From assembly GCF_049537155.1 (NCBI RefSeq), contig NZ_JBMVQZ010000001.1, positions 570,330-634,329 of the forward strand: DNA of 64,000 bases, read 5' to 3'. Shown here in pieces: positions 47,842 through 57,692 of the stretch (positions are counted from its first letter, which is position 1; every line of letters starts with the position of its first letter). The position numbers and the translations under genes are program-made. Below the pieces are notes generated by a model that was not told the DNA's origin, made no database searches, and saw only the letters and a list, made by a program, of their open reading frames with translations. This DNA is from Limisphaera sp049537155. GTDB taxonomy: Bacteria; Verrucomicrobiota; Verrucomicrobiia; Limisphaerales; Limisphaeraceae.

Positions 47842-50658
47842 TCAACGCAGCGGCAACACCACCACGTCACGCGCCCGTTCAGGTGGCTCGACCTTCAAAC
47901 GCACCAACCGTCCCTCCCGCAGTTCACCCTCCACCGTCGTTCGAAAGGGCGCATGCAGCCTGAAACTCACGTCCCAGTCGCGCGGCCACGCCGGAAACAG
48001 GTAGATGGCCCGCCCGTCGGTCTGCATCACCATCGCCTGCAACGTCCGCATGAACACCCCGCCGTGACACTGGTCCGGCGTCCAGTCAAAGTTGGGCCCC
48101 CAAAAGGCCGGAAACCGTTCATTCGGATCCCGCCGCCAGGACCGCTCCACCACAGCACGCTGCACATCCCGGGTCAGGCCCAAATACGCCATGAACAGAT
48201 CGTCCTGTCGCCAGCCGAAGTGCCCGCGATCCAGCCGGTGCTCCAACGCCGCCAGCGCCCACTCCGCATGCGGCCGGTTGAAAGCAAACAGCCGAAACGG
48301 AAACACCGGATACAACTCCGGATTCTCACTGTTCCGCTTCTCCCCAAAGACCGCCGCAGGCGCCAGCGCCGTTTTCCCCTCCACCGTGTGCACCGGCACC
48401 GGCGGCAGTTTCCCCAACAACCGCGCCGCAAGCTCGCGATCCCGGGCCGGCACGACCTCCGCAGGCAATGACAACAACCGCTGCGCCACCGCACGGCAAC
48501 CGGCCACCTCCGGCGTCGCGTTCGTACAAACCCACCACGTCTCCAGCGCCTGCGAAGGGTAAAACACCAGTTGCCCCCCGGCATTCGTCGGATAATGCAC
48601 CTCGAAAAACCGCAGGACCTCGCGCGTCACCGGCAGAACCCGCCGCTCCAGAAATCCGCGGTCGCCCGTGTGCTCATAATACTCCAGCGCCAGCCACGCC
48701 AGCTCCAACCCGCTCACCCATTCGTACTTGTGCCAGCGACTCTGCTGCAGTTTGTCCTCGCGCTGATCGAACGGCGTCCAACCATAGGTTTCGCTGAAGA
48801 TCGCCCCCCAAAACATCATGCACTCCGGATAAAACGCACCCTCATGCCCCATGTAAACCCGGGTCCGATGCCGACACAGCGGCAACAATTCGTCCACGTA
48901 CATCCGGAACAGCGGCTCCATCAGATCATAATCCCCCGCCGCACACATCGCGTAATACGGCAGCCGTGTGTTCTGCCACCAGTAGCCCGGCCCCCACCGC
49001 CGATAATCCGGATCCGCCTCCGTCGGCCCGGGCGGCACCGTGAACAACGAACCGTTGAACTTGATCGGATACCGACCCCGGCCCGCCGCCGCCGTCACGA
49101 ACCGTTGCAAATGGTACATCTGGCTCACCCGCGCCGCCTCATCGTAATCCGCCGTCGGTATCCCCTGGGTCTCCGCCTCCACACGCCCGTTCACATACAG
49201 ACGGCACCGCCCCGACTCCGGATCCGCCACCGCCGCCACGTGCGTCCACTCCCCCGCAGGCGCCCCCCGCGGCACCCGCAACGTGTGCGTCCCACAAATG
49301 AACCGCAGACTGTTCCCCGGCCACGTGTCCAGCAAAAACCCGTCATCCACACCGGGCGTCACCTCGTCCACGATCCGCGCACCCCCCACTCCAAACTTCT
49401 CCGGCCGAATCCACGCCTCCACCGTCAGCCCCTTGGAGAAGCCCCAGTCCTCCGAACCGGTCAACACCTGCACCTTCACATCCCGCAGCGACACCAACGG
49501 CGCCGGCACACCCTCCACCCACTTGCCTGACGGTGTCCGGAATAAACGGCCCACCGTCTCCTCGTCCAACGGCCGGTTCCAGATCGTCAGACGCCCAATC
49601 TCACCCGCCCATCGGTTGCCCCCGTCACGGTCCATCCCCACCCGCACCGGATGCCGATTCGGCGGCACCAGCGGCGGCGTCACGGGCACCGCACCCGCAC
49701 CCCGCACCGCCCGAATCCAGCTCCGATCCCAAAACGCCAGCCACCATGACTCCTGCAACCAGCGCCGTCGCTCCACCCCTTCCGACCGCACCCGCGCCAG
49801 AAGCGATTCCGACCGGGCCCGCCACTCCTCAGGCGTCCCCGGATGCAAGGACGTCACCGCCACACGAAAATAATGCCGCCGCGCCGGACCCGACCGCAGC
49901 CGCCGGTCATCCAACCGCTCCCCGCCATCCGCCTCCATCAACACCCCGAACACCCGATGCAACAGCGGATCCTCCTGCCGAAAACCCGACAAACCCTGGA
50001 TCCGCGCCATCATCGCCGGACCCACCGACTTTTCGTTGAAATGATACCACCCCACCCTCCCCTCCAACCCCGTCAGCCACCGGTCCGGCTCCAACACCAT
50101 CGCCCCCTCGCCGCCCTCCCCATCCGGATGCCCCCAAAGCACGTCACTCAACTCCAGCTCACGCCTCACCTGCCGGTTCGTCCGCCACAACTCCCCCACG
50201 GCCGTCACCGTGACCGGTCGCTCCGATTCCACCGTCAAATGCACCACCGGCAAATACGCGTCCACCCACAACTCCAGCCGCACAGAACCCGATCCACGGC
50301 CCGACCGAACCTCCATCGAGCCCGCTTCCAACCGCAGTTCCTGCCGAAAAGGCTCCCCCTCCCGCACCGGATTCGGCTCGATCACCCACCGGATCTTGCC
50401 CACCTTCACCAGCCGGCCGTACTCATCCCATGCATCCGACCGCGCCACGTAACACTGCAACTGCCCGTCCGCCGTCATCCACGCATTCAGCGCCACCTCC
50501 CCGTTTCCCAACGGCATGGACCCGTGATGGTTCGTGCTCGGACTCTCCCACATCACGTTGTACTGACTCACCGCCGGCTCCGCGCCTGTTCCACACACCC
50601 AGGCGACCACAATGCCCCAAATGACCCACCAACTGCTCCGCAGCCCACACACGCGCAT
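47842..50658 (-). CDS. Secreted DUF5703/LamG glycoside hydrolase-like protein
   Basis: 938 residues. The signal peptide (WWVIWGIVVAWVCGTGAEP) is followed by the DUF5703 region with NVMWESPSTNHHGSMPLGNGEVALNAW, an opening shared with GH95-like enzymes. In the middle lies a LamG/concanavalin-like domain (about 390-560: GRLTIWNRPLDEETVGRLF, GLTVEAWIRPEKF, WTHVAAVADPESGRCRLYVNG). The C-terminal part has features of an (alpha/alpha)6-barrel with WWQNTRLPYYAMCAAGDYDLMEPLF, YPECMMFWGAIF and an Asn/Glu-containing NFDWTPDQCHGG. It probably degrades a polysaccharide outside the cell; substrate unknown. Convergent with the VTC gene. Confidence 0.78.
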   Translation of the reverse strand: MRVCGLRSSWWVIWGIVVAWVCGTGAEPAVSQYNVMWESPSTNHHGSMPLGNGEVALNAWMTADGQLQCYVARSDAWDEYGRLVKVGKIRWVIEPNPVREGEPFRQELRLEAGSMEVRSGRGSGSVRLELWVDAYLPVVHLTVESERPVTVTAVGELWRTNRQVRRELELSDVLWGHPDGEGGEGAMVLEPDRWLTGLEGRVGWYHFNEKSVGPAMMARIQGLSGFRQEDPLLHRVFGVLMEADGGERLDDRRLRSGPARRHYFRVAVTSLHPGTPEEWRARSESLLARVRSEGVERRRWLQESWWLAFWDRSWIRAVRGAGAVPVTPPLVPPNRHPVRVGMDRDGGNRWAGEIGRLTIWNRPLDEETVGRLFRTPSGKWVEGVPAPLVSLRDVKVQVLTGSEDWGFSKGLTVEAWIRPEKFGVGGARIVDEVTPGVDDGFLLDTWPGNSLRFICGTHTLRVPRGAPAGEWTHVAAVADPESGRCRLYVNGRVEAETQGIPTADYDEAARVSQMYHLQRFVTAAAGRGRYPIKFNGSLFTVPPGPTEADPDYRRWGPGYWWQNTRLPYYAMCAAGDYDLMEPLFRMYVDELLPLCRHRTRVYMGHEGAFYPECMMFWGAIFSETYGWTPFDQREDKLQQSRWHKYEWVSGLELAWLALEYYEHTGDRGFLERRVLPVTREVLRFFEVHYPTNAGGQLVFYPSQALETWWVCTNATPEVAGCRAVAQRLLSLPAEVVPARDRELAARLLGKLPPVPVHTVEGKTALAPAAVFGEKRNSENPELYPVFPFRLFAFNRPHAEWALAALEHRLDRGHFGWRQDDLFMAYLGLTRDVQRAVVERSWRRDPNERFPAFWGPNFDWTPDQCHGGVFMRTLQAMVMQTDGRAIYLFPAWPRDWDVSFRLHAPFRTTVEGELREGRLVRLKVEPPERARDVVVLPLR

Positions 50659-51665
50659 CCCCGGCTGAATGGACCGCCCGCCTCCCATGGGCAACACCCC
50701 CGATCCGCACCCGCCCCAAGCCGCCACTCCCACTCTCATCCCCGAACTCCATCGGTTCCACCAACTCGCTTCCATGCCACGCATGGTCGCCAAACCCCCA
50801 CCCCCCGCAAGCCAAACCGAAGGTCCTCAGGCCCATCGCCACCCCGACATTACGCACAAGAATGATCAGCCGTTTCCCTCCTCCCAACCCAGCGCGTCCG
50901 CCAACCGTCCCGCCCTTCTCTCCTCATCCTCCCAGCCCCACCCCACGAAGCCCGCCCACCCTAACCGGTGCTCGTCACCACCACACGCCGCCACCGCCCC
51001 CATAAGGGGACCGTTCGATCCCTCACCGCCACACCAAGATGCCCAGCCAATGCTCCAAGGCCAGGCCCCTGCCACTCAATTGCCGCATCCGCTCACCACC
51101 GATCTGCACGTGAGGCCGATCTCCCCGCATCCACGCAGTCGCCCGTGGCACAATCGCCAGCAGGCCGGTCGCACACTCCGGCCATATCATCGACGCTCCG
51201 TGCTGCAGCGCGCGGCGCCCTGCCTGTCCCATCTCCGGCGGCAGTGCATCCGGTCAGACAAGTCGAGCCGGGCGTTTGAGGCGTACCCGCGCATCAATTG
51301 CGCATTCCTGCCCTTCAGGCAGGGGTCGGGCAGAGCCTGAAATGCCGCCTTTCCACACTTCCATCGATCGAGCCCTCCCCTTGCCTGCAACCGTCTCACG
51401 GCGGCCCCTTTCGCTCCCGCAGTAATTGCTGGCGCCAAGAGCTGTTCTCTCTCCGCTGCAACGGTCTCCAGAGTCTCGTGCGCGCCTTCTCATCGGGAGC
51501 CAACCCGTTCCCACCGCACCCTGAAACACCCTCCAACACAGGTTTACAGATAGGCTCCAGCAGTACGTTCACGCCTTCATCTGTTGACATCGCCTGCACG
51601 CGCCGGAGCCACCTTGTCAACAATCCGATCGCACTGACACGCAGCTAATGCCCGCCCCCGCCCCA
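50659..51665. other. Kilobase without recognisable gene, between DUF5703 gene and RHS array
   Basis: Neither strand shows a reading frame with coding character. Base composition is lower in GC toward the array. A short hairpin (CCTGCC/GGCAGG, 51307-51323) is present. The stretch may hold the decayed distal end of the RHS array, but no RHS motif was found in it. Confidence 0.4.
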
Positions 51666-52118
51666 TCACTTGGGACGCACCAGCGTGAAGGCAACCTCGT
51701 CCTCCGCGCTGTGGTAACTTATCTCTACTATGAGCCTGTATCCGGTCGCTGTGTTTGTAAGCCATACATTCAGTGTGGGCATCTGAGGCGGAACAGTATT
51801 CGTGTTATAGGACGATGCGCCTTCATCTCGCACCTGCATCAGTAGCTTGTCTATGCGAGGGAGGATCACCTCTTCATTTACCATGCGCCATTCCCCGGTC
51901 TTCATGCCGTAATGGTCCAGTGCCATCCACATGCCATTCAATACATCAGCCACATTCGGTGCATTCCTGTCGTGTTGAGGCAGGTATATCCGATAGCTGC
52001 CGACAATGAATGCCTTGCGAAGCCTGTACTCCACGTAGCGCAGCGCGGCCACAAAAAGCGCGGCGACCACAGCGCCGTACGCGAGAACCCTGCATGCCGT
52101 GCGCATCCCCGCTTTCAT
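51666..52118 (-). CDS. Membrane-anchored small protein, candidate immunity protein of RHS cassette 1
   Basis: 150 residues, no recognised family. One hydrophobic helix near the N-terminus (VLAYGAVVAALFVAALRYV) follows a basic start; the remainder looks periplasmic or extracytoplasmic and mixed alpha/beta (VADVLNGMWMALDHYGM; PTLNVWLTNTATGYRLIVEISYHS). GGGAGG lies six bases before the ATG. Start and RHS1 stop overlap as ATGA, so translation is coupled. Position directly behind a C-terminal toxin-like domain is the classic place of an immunity gene; this role is inferred only from context. Confidence 0.6.
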   Translation of the reverse strand: MKAGMRTACRVLAYGAVVAALFVAALRYVEYRLRKAFIVGSYRIYLPQHDRNAPNVADVLNGMWMALDHYGMKTGEWRMVNEEVILPRIDKLLMQVRDEGASSYNTNTVPPQMPTLNVWLTNTATGYRLIVEISYHSAEDEVAFTLVRPK

Positions 52119-53248
52119 TCGTACCCTCCCGGGATAAGTCTGTCTGCCTTTACACGCCGCCACTCGTACCCGCAATCGGGTCCGCACTCTTTGCCGGCTC
52201 CCACCGCCCTTCGGTTGCAGTTGTTAAAAAGCCCGTCATAATCCCCTTTGATGGGCCTGTTCTTGAGGCACTGTGTTATTTCCTCCTCCGTTGCATCCAG
52301 GCCTTTTTTACCCTTCCCCGGACCGTGCTGGAGGCGTTCGCTTGTCCCGTAGCATTTACAGCAATACCTCGCCCGTTCCGGCTTGTCCGGCTCTGGTAAC
52401 GCTCCATCTTTCGCGTTTGCATCAAGAAAACCTACAGATTCCCAGCCGCCGCGCCCATCAGGCCACCGATACAAGTCGTGGCCTCTGAGGTTCGCACAGC
52501 CGATAATAAAATCGTTGCACGCATTCTCGATTTTCCGGTTGCACAGCTCGATGGAGGTCAGGCGATTTTCGTTCGCTCGTGGCCGTGATGGAGGGTGCCA
52601 ACGACCATCTGGCCCGGGTATCCAAAGCCCCTTGACATCGACCCGCGAAGTGGCGGCGTTGAACACAAAGGCAGAGAGATTGCTTCCACCCGCCTCGTCC
52701 AACGGATCCCTGCTCAGCCAGCGGCCCAAGGTTGGACTGTATGCGCGGTATTCGTACAGGACCAGACCGCTGAAGTCTTCGGTGCGTTTGGTGCCGAAGC
52801 GCAAGGGATTGTACCGCGCCGCAGGGCAGCTCAGGCGGAGTGGTTCCCCAAAGGGACCGTATTCGTACCGGGCGGTTTCAGAGCCCGTGGACGCCGAAAC
52901 CAGGTTCCACACGTTCCCGTTGCCGTCGTAGCACACAAAATGCGTGCCCGTGGCTGGGCCGGTGTTCATCCGAACCCACAACAGCCCACCCACACCACCG
53001 GCGCCCTCGAGGGTCTCCGACAGATCCAAGCCCCACACGTACGCACGCACCGGTGCGTTGTTCGTCGCGTTCAGTTCGGCGATGTGACGGCCGAAAGGCA
53101 AAGGATCACTGACGAGCTTGAGGTCCTCCACCACCTGCCAGACTCCGCTCGTGTACACGTACGACGTCTGCCTTGTCCGCCGACCCCGGGCGTCGTACTT
53201 CCAGTCCACCCGACGAAAGCTGGACGATGGGCCCGCCACGGTGATCAC
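52115..53248 (-). CDS. RHS cassette 1: truncated core plus cysteine-rich C-terminal domain
   Basis: 377 residues. About 180 residues of RHS-associated core are kept (VDWKYDARGRRTRQTSY to YEYRAYSPTLGRWLSRDP), ending in the boundary FNAATSRVDVKGL. The unique C-terminal part has ten cysteines and the run HGPGKGKKGLDATEEEITQC then NNCNRRAV and CGPDCG. It resembles the cassette 5 tail throughout. The RHS homology begins at the codons for DAENRLT and a TAA stop lies just before, so the N-terminal repeats and secretion signals are missing; the GTG at 53248 may not be used. Probably a silent cassette for recombination. Confidence 0.75.
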   Translation of the reverse strand: MITVAGPSSSFRRVDWKYDARGRRTRQTSYVYTSGVWQVVEDLKLVSDPLPFGRHIAELNATNNAPVRAYVWGLDLSETLEGAGGVGGLLWVRMNTGPATGTHFVCYDGNGNVWNLVSASTGSETARYEYGPFGEPLRLSCPAARYNPLRFGTKRTEDFSGLVLYEYRAYSPTLGRWLSRDPLDEAGGSNLSAFVFNAATSRVDVKGLWIPGPDGRWHPPSRPRANENRLTSIELCNRKIENACNDFIIGCANLRGHDLYRWPDGRGGWESVGFLDANAKDGALPEPDKPERARYCCKCYGTSERLQHGPGKGKKGLDATEEEITQCLKNRPIKGDYDGLFNNCNRRAVGAGKECGPDCGYEWRRVKADRLIPGGYE

Positions 53249-53491
53249 CCTCGTCAGCCGGTTCTCTGCGTCACAGATTTACATCCGGCGACCCTCTGCT
53301 ACAACGTTCTCCTTCGCTGTCGAAGGCGCTTTTTCGCGGTCCTCAACGCATGCACCCGCACCACTGCCCGGTGAATGGTATAACACCCACCCAACATCGC
53401 TCTACTGGTTCCCACAAAGACCTGTGCCTAGCCGACAGGGTCAACGCCAGCCTGCGTTGAAGCATAGTGGCCGTACTCAGTGGTTTGTACC
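53249..53491. other. Junction between RHS cassette 1 and the cassette 2 small gene
   Basis: Core homology ends at about 53272. The remaining 220 bases show no RHS motif and no other gene; they separate the end of the cassette 2 small gene from the truncated 5' end of cassette 1. Confidence 0.5.
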
Positions 53492-54007
53492 CTACCTACC
53501 GTCACGCTTGCCTCCACGCCGCGAGCCTTGATCCACCCGGCGAGCCTCTTTTTGCGGTTGCTCCACGCTATTTGTCTCCCTATCGCCTTCCTTCGCAGCC
53601 AGTTGTCTCAGCGCTTCTACCAGCACTTTGTCTGCCGCTTCCTTCTTCGCCTTGATTTCCTCTATCTTCTCCGTGGAAACGGGACGCACCGTTCCATTAG
53701 TGCTCCGCAAGAACATTTCGAACTTTTCGCCATCGTCAGACCAAATCGCAAATCCCTCATAAAAGTCATCCTTGTCTTCATCAATCTCCGTAGCCACGAT
53801 CCGTCCGTTCAACATGTACGCCCTGCTTTTTCCGCGTTCGTACTCCAGCTCATAAAGTATCCGCTGCTTTCCCCGATATGTGCTTCTGATCTTCAGGTTC
53901 CTTTCCGGGTAGTATGACTCCCTCACCTCTAGGCCACCGGCTTCGTCACTGTGTCCGGTCGACAGCCCAACCATACAGGCACACAGAATAAATGCGCGTA
54001 CATTCAT
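53492..54007 (-). CDS. Secreted small protein, candidate immunity protein of RHS cassette 2
   Basis: 171 residues, not recognised. MNVRAFILCACMVGLSTGHS is a signal peptide. The mature part is highly charged with beta-rich text (LKIRSTYRGKQRILYELEYERGKSRAYMLNGRIVATEIDEDKDDFYEGFAIWSD is a continuous strand-turn pattern, quoted here only in part as RILYELEYERG and DEDKDDFYEGFAIW). A helical C-terminal tail follows (EEIKAKKEAADKVLVEALRQ). The start overlaps the RHS2 stop as ATGA. Composition is more AT-rich than the chromosome to the left. Immunity role inferred from position. Confidence 0.6.
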   Translation of the reverse strand: MNVRAFILCACMVGLSTGHSDEAGGLEVRESYYPERNLKIRSTYRGKQRILYELEYERGKSRAYMLNGRIVATEIDEDKDDFYEGFAIWSDDGEKFEMFLRSTNGTVRPVSTEKIEEIKAKKEAADKVLVEALRQLAAKEGDRETNSVEQPQKEARRVDQGSRRGGKRDGR

Positions 54008-55983
54008 GGGATGTGGTTCCGATTGTCCTTCTTCTTTTCCGAGGATTTGCTGCTCCGTTTACCTGGTGGATGCCTCCAGGTAAACTTTCCCAGCTCGCAG
54101 TCCCCACAACTAAGTATGCAGCTCGTCACGAGATGAACGCTTACGTTGCCGTAAAGCACATCGCATATTGTGTGACAGTCGAACGTAGATGGACTGTCTC
54201 CACATCTGCACGCCCGATAATACCTTTCAACAGCCCTCTTAAACTCGTCCGTCTGAGGGATGGTAGGTGGGATATTAATTCCTTGGCCCGGTGGAACTCC
54301 GCGCAGTCCGAGCAGGTCCACTCCATTGGCAGGCTGATTTCCAACAAATGGATACGCTGTTCCGACGCCATCAAGGAGTCCTAACGTATCCCCCATGGAT
54401 CTTGAGTTATCTACTTCACCTGTCCAGTACGATTCCAAATGCAGGACACATCCAATGCTGTCTCCTGTCAGAATTCGCGTATCTGGATCATGCAGCAATT
54501 GCTTGAGACGGGCCTTATGCATGTTCCAGTCCGCGCACCCGAGCACATACATTCCTAACGCATCAACTACGTCGCAAGGATCTGCATGCAAGCAGTCCAT
54601 CTCTTGCCCAATCGGATCCCGGCTCAACCAACGGCCCAAGGTTGGACTGTATGCGCGGTATTCGTACAGGACCAGACCGCTGAAGTCTTCGGTGCGTTTG
54701 GTGCCGAAGCGCAAGGGATTGTACCGCGCCGCAGGGCCGCTCAGGCGGAGTGGTTCCCCAAAGGGACCGTATTCGTACCGGGCGGTTTCAGAGCCGGTGG
54801 ACGCCGAGACCAGGTTCCACACGTTGCCATTGCCGTCGTAGCGGACGAAGTGGTTGCCCGCAGCAGGGCCGGTGGCCAGCCGAACCCACAGCAAACCACC
54901 CACACCACCGGCGCCGCCGAGGGTTTCGGACAGGTCCAAGCCCCAGATGTACGCACGCACCAAGCTGTTGTTGGTGGCGCTCAACTCCGCCACATGCCGG
55001 CCGAACAGCTCAGGATCGCTCACGAACTTCACATCCTCCACCACCTGCCACACCCCGTTGCTCAAGACGTACGACGTCTGCCGCACGCGCCGACCCAAAG
55101 CGTCGTACTTCCAGTCCACCCGTCGCCAACTGCCCCGGTCTGTCGCTCCGTAGCTCATGACCCTCGTCAGCCGGTTCTCTCCGTCCCAATAGTACATCCA
55201 CCTCCCGTCCCGGACAAGGTTCCCGTCCAGATCGTGGATCAGCAGCTCCGGTGTCTGCGGCACAAAGGCCGAACGGGTCTCCGACTGCACCCGGTCCGGC
55301 TCGCCCCGCACCACGCCCAGGTTCGTGATCACCACCCAGACCGAGCCCGTCGCGTTGTTCACCTGGGCTTCCCCGTACCAGTACCGCCCCTGCTCGATCG
55401 CCCGCGCCCATTCGTTGCTCCCCCACCACAACGTCACCGTCGCCGCCTCGGCAGCCTCCCCGGACACCCCCACATATCCAGGCACCGTCCCGCCGGCGTA
55501 TTGGTTGAAGCTGTTCACCGTCTGAAGGCACTCCCGGATAGAAAGCCCTACCCCTTTGCCCCCAAACCCGTTGGTCCGCCGATTCCCAATGTCGTCAAAG
55601 GCACACTCGAACTGTTGCCCAGCCACTGCCATCCCGTCGCTCCAGTATTTCTTGACCGAGATCACCTGCCCGAGGCCGTCATAGGCATAAACCAAGCGTG
55701 AGCCGTCCACGTTGGTCACGGTGCTTCTTTGGTTCCCCGGTTTGTCCACGTAGCGATAGCCGACACCCGATGAGCCGACCGGTTCGTTCCTAATCCTCGT
55801 CAGCCGGTTGAGCGCGTCATAGCGCTTGCCAGTCGTCATCCGCGTCACCCCGTTTTGCTCGAACACAATCTTGTCCACCATCCCCGAGTTTTCAAGATAT
55901 TCGTAGCGGCCGCCATGGGCGCCGTCGGAGAAGCCGGCCAGCCTCCCGGTGGCCTCGTAGGCGTAGGCGGTGGAGGCCAGCAC
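54004..55983 (-). CDS. RHS cassette 2: longest core, with two consecutive C-terminal boundaries
   Basis: 659 residues and the longest core in the window. YD-type repeats are visible (YEATGRLAGFSDG, YDALNRLTRIRNE, YDGLGQVISVKKY, FDDIGNRRTNG), then the conserved segment to GRWLSRDPIGQ. Two boundary-like motifs follow: ADPCDVVDALGMY and, about 75 residues later, NQPANGVDLLGLRG. The region between may be an older C-terminal domain into which a second was added. The final 90 residues hold ACRCG, DCHTICD and SCILSCGDC. An in-frame TAG lies about 60 bases upstream of the GTG at 55983, so the gene's 5' part is lost. Coupled by ATGA to the following small gene. Confidence 0.8.
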   Translation of the reverse strand: MLASTAYAYEATGRLAGFSDGAHGGRYEYLENSGMVDKIVFEQNGVTRMTTGKRYDALNRLTRIRNEPVGSSGVGYRYVDKPGNQRSTVTNVDGSRLVYAYDGLGQVISVKKYWSDGMAVAGQQFECAFDDIGNRRTNGFGGKGVGLSIRECLQTVNSFNQYAGGTVPGYVGVSGEAAEAATVTLWWGSNEWARAIEQGRYWYGEAQVNNATGSVWVVITNLGVVRGEPDRVQSETRSAFVPQTPELLIHDLDGNLVRDGRWMYYWDGENRLTRVMSYGATDRGSWRRVDWKYDALGRRVRQTSYVLSNGVWQVVEDVKFVSDPELFGRHVAELSATNNSLVRAYIWGLDLSETLGGAGGVGGLLWVRLATGPAAGNHFVRYDGNGNVWNLVSASTGSETARYEYGPFGEPLRLSGPAARYNPLRFGTKRTEDFSGLVLYEYRAYSPTLGRWLSRDPIGQEMDCLHADPCDVVDALGMYVLGCADWNMHKARLKQLLHDPDTRILTGDSIGCVLHLESYWTGEVDNSRSMGDTLGLLDGVGTAYPFVGNQPANGVDLLGLRGVPPGQGINIPPTIPQTDEFKRAVERYYRACRCGDSPSTFDCHTICDVLYGNVSVHLVTSCILSCGDCELGKFTWRHPPGKRSSKSSEKKKDNRNHIP

Positions 55984-56172
55984 ACTGCGGAAGAGGCCTT
56001 CAGCCTTTACTTGTCGCGCCTCTCCCGGATAGCGCGACGAACGACGCTACGGGCAGACTGACGTTGCGGGAGCGAGCACGCCCGTGATGGCAGGACGGCT
56101 GGCTTTCAAATTCGCAGCCGGCATGACGGCGCGGGGCTGCGAGCGCTCGGGCAGGCGGTTGGGTTCCCTCCG
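55984..56172. other. Short junction upstream of RHS cassette 2
   Basis: Loss of RHS homology upstream of 55983 and the end of the cassette 3 small gene at 56173 bound this 190-base spacer. No gene seen. Confidence 0.4.
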
Positions 56173-56568
56173 TCAGCGCCCTTTCGTTTTGACCAGTTGC
56201 TTCGCCTGCTCAACACTGATCGGAGTCGCATTGCTGAAGCCGCCCCACTTCTTAACGAAATACGGATTGTCGCCGATGTCGCGACACCAATCCAAGAAAG
56301 CACCGGTCTCGTCGAAAATGTAAGCTGGCGAACCGGAAGGCGGACTCAATGGCGATCCGCTGGGCTTGCCAATTACTGCAACATGCACTTTCCCGTTGTG
56401 AACGAAGCTGCGGATTTGATTCGGCTGTGGCCCAATCTCTAAGAACGCGACGAGGTTTGTTCCGCCAGCAGGTGGGCAAACGGCCGTTGCGCTTTTCTTC
56501 TCCGCATACATCCACACTGCAAGCAAGCAGACAAGCAGTGCCGCGACCGTGACGATTTTCTTAGTCAT
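56173..56568 (-). CDS. Secreted small protein, candidate immunity protein of RHS cassette 3
   Basis: 131 residues, no recognised family. MTKKIVTVAALLVCLLAVWMY is a signal peptide or anchor. The remainder has VAFLEIGPQPNQIRSFVHNGKVHVAVIG, then AYIFDETGAFLDWCRDIGDNPYFVKKWGG, with two cysteines. Its ATG overlaps the RHS3 stop as ATGA. Immunity role is inferred from position only. Confidence 0.6.
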   Translation of the reverse strand: MTKKIVTVAALLVCLLAVWMYAEKKSATAVCPPAGGTNLVAFLEIGPQPNQIRSFVHNGKVHVAVIGKPSGSPLSPPSGSPAYIFDETGAFLDWCRDIGDNPYFVKKWGGFSNATPISVEQAKQLVKTKGR

Positions 56569-57692
56569 GGCTCACCCGTGTGGTAGCCAACTTTCGCTTT
56601 GCAGCAGTCTTCACAGCTTCGCCGGCACAGCGCACCGATCCATCCGCCAACTGGCCCGGCAACTATAGATTCCCAACCGATGCACTGCTGATTTGCCTGC
56701 AAGTCCTGGATGGAGTCCCAAAAATCTCCGTGAGCCCCTTGGCAGATTTCACTGTTCGGGAAGTAGTCACAATAAACCGCGACCGCACGGTCACGCACCT
56801 CCTTCCCAAGGCCGGCAAGTTCGGCAATCGACCCGCCGCAAGTTTTCGAGATTCGGCACGACACCCAGCAGTGTTTGAACTTGTCTCCTGAGTCTGGATA
56901 CCTGTTGAACGCTGCCTTGTATTGCGGCCAAACAGAGGCTTCCGTTGCTGCCAGAACGGCCAGCGCCGCTACAACAGCAGGAGGAATAGCGCGGCCGTCA
57001 GCGTCCACCAGCGAGACCGGGTTGTTGTGGACGAAGCCGAAAAGATTCGGCCCTTCTGGCAGAAGTTCGGCAAAGCCACGACGAGCCATCCGCGCAGAAC
57101 TGGCTTTACGTTGTAACAGCGCCTCAGCACCGAGTTCCCCGATGGGATCCCGGCTGAACCAGCGGCCGGAGGTGGGCCTGTACGCACGGTATTCGTAAGG
57201 CACCAGCCCGGCGAAGTCTTCGGCGCGTTTGGTGCTGAAGCGGAAGGGATTGGTTCGGGCGGCAACGCCGCTTAGGCGGAGGGGCTCACCGAAGGGACCG
57301 TACTCGTACCGGGCGGTTTCAGTGCCGGTGGACGCCGAGACCAGGTTCCACACATTCCCGTTGCCGTCGTAGCACACAAAATGCGTGCCCGTGGCTGGGC
57401 CGGTGTTCATCCGAACCCACAACAGCCCACCCACACCACCGGCGCCGTCGAGGGTCTCCGACAGATCCAGGCCCCACACGTAGGCGCGCACCAGTGCGTT
57501 GTTCGTCGCATTCAGTTCGGCGATGTGACGGCCGAACAACTCAGGATCGCTCGCCAATTTCAGGTCCTCCACCACCTGCCAGACTCCGTTGGTCAAGACG
57601 TACGATGTCTGCCGCACCCGCCGACCCAAAGCGTCGTACTTCCATTCCACCCGTCGCCAGCTCCCCCGGTCCGTCGCACCGTACCTCATCAC
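56565..57692 (-). CDS. RHS cassette 3: truncated core plus cysteine-rich C-terminal domain
   Basis: 375 residues. The core fragment starts at DADKRLTKVMRYGATDRG and runs to RPTSGRWFSRDPIGE, with boundary HNNPVSLVDADGRA. The tail carries DKFKHCWVSCRISKTCGG, then GKEVRDRAV and DFWDSIQDLQANQQCIGW, followed by CRRSCEDCC. The H-x-x-x-x-C...E...D...AN pattern resembles the DUF6973-type domain found at the ends of other polymorphic toxins, but the match is by eye. A TAG stop lies directly before the homology start, at the same core codon where cassette 1 begins. Coupled to the small gene by ATGA. Confidence 0.75.
   Translation of the reverse strand: MMRYGATDRGSWRRVEWKYDALGRRVRQTSYVLTNGVWQVVEDLKLASDPELFGRHIAELNATNNALVRAYVWGLDLSETLDGAGGVGGLLWVRMNTGPATGTHFVCYDGNGNVWNLVSASTGTETARYEYGPFGEPLRLSGVAARTNPFRFSTKRAEDFAGLVPYEYRAYRPTSGRWFSRDPIGELGAEALLQRKASSARMARRGFAELLPEGPNLFGFVHNNPVSLVDADGRAIPPAVVAALAVLAATEASVWPQYKAAFNRYPDSGDKFKHCWVSCRISKTCGGSIAELAGLGKEVRDRAVAVYCDYFPNSEICQGAHGDFWDSIQDLQANQQCIGWESIVAGPVGGWIGALCRRSCEDCCKAKVGYHTGEP

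Noticed and set aside
23325..51355. Similar short text (GGGCAG...GAAATGCCGCCT) near 23340 and 51340
   Set aside because: Match is short and imperfect with no common position relative to genes; treated as chance.
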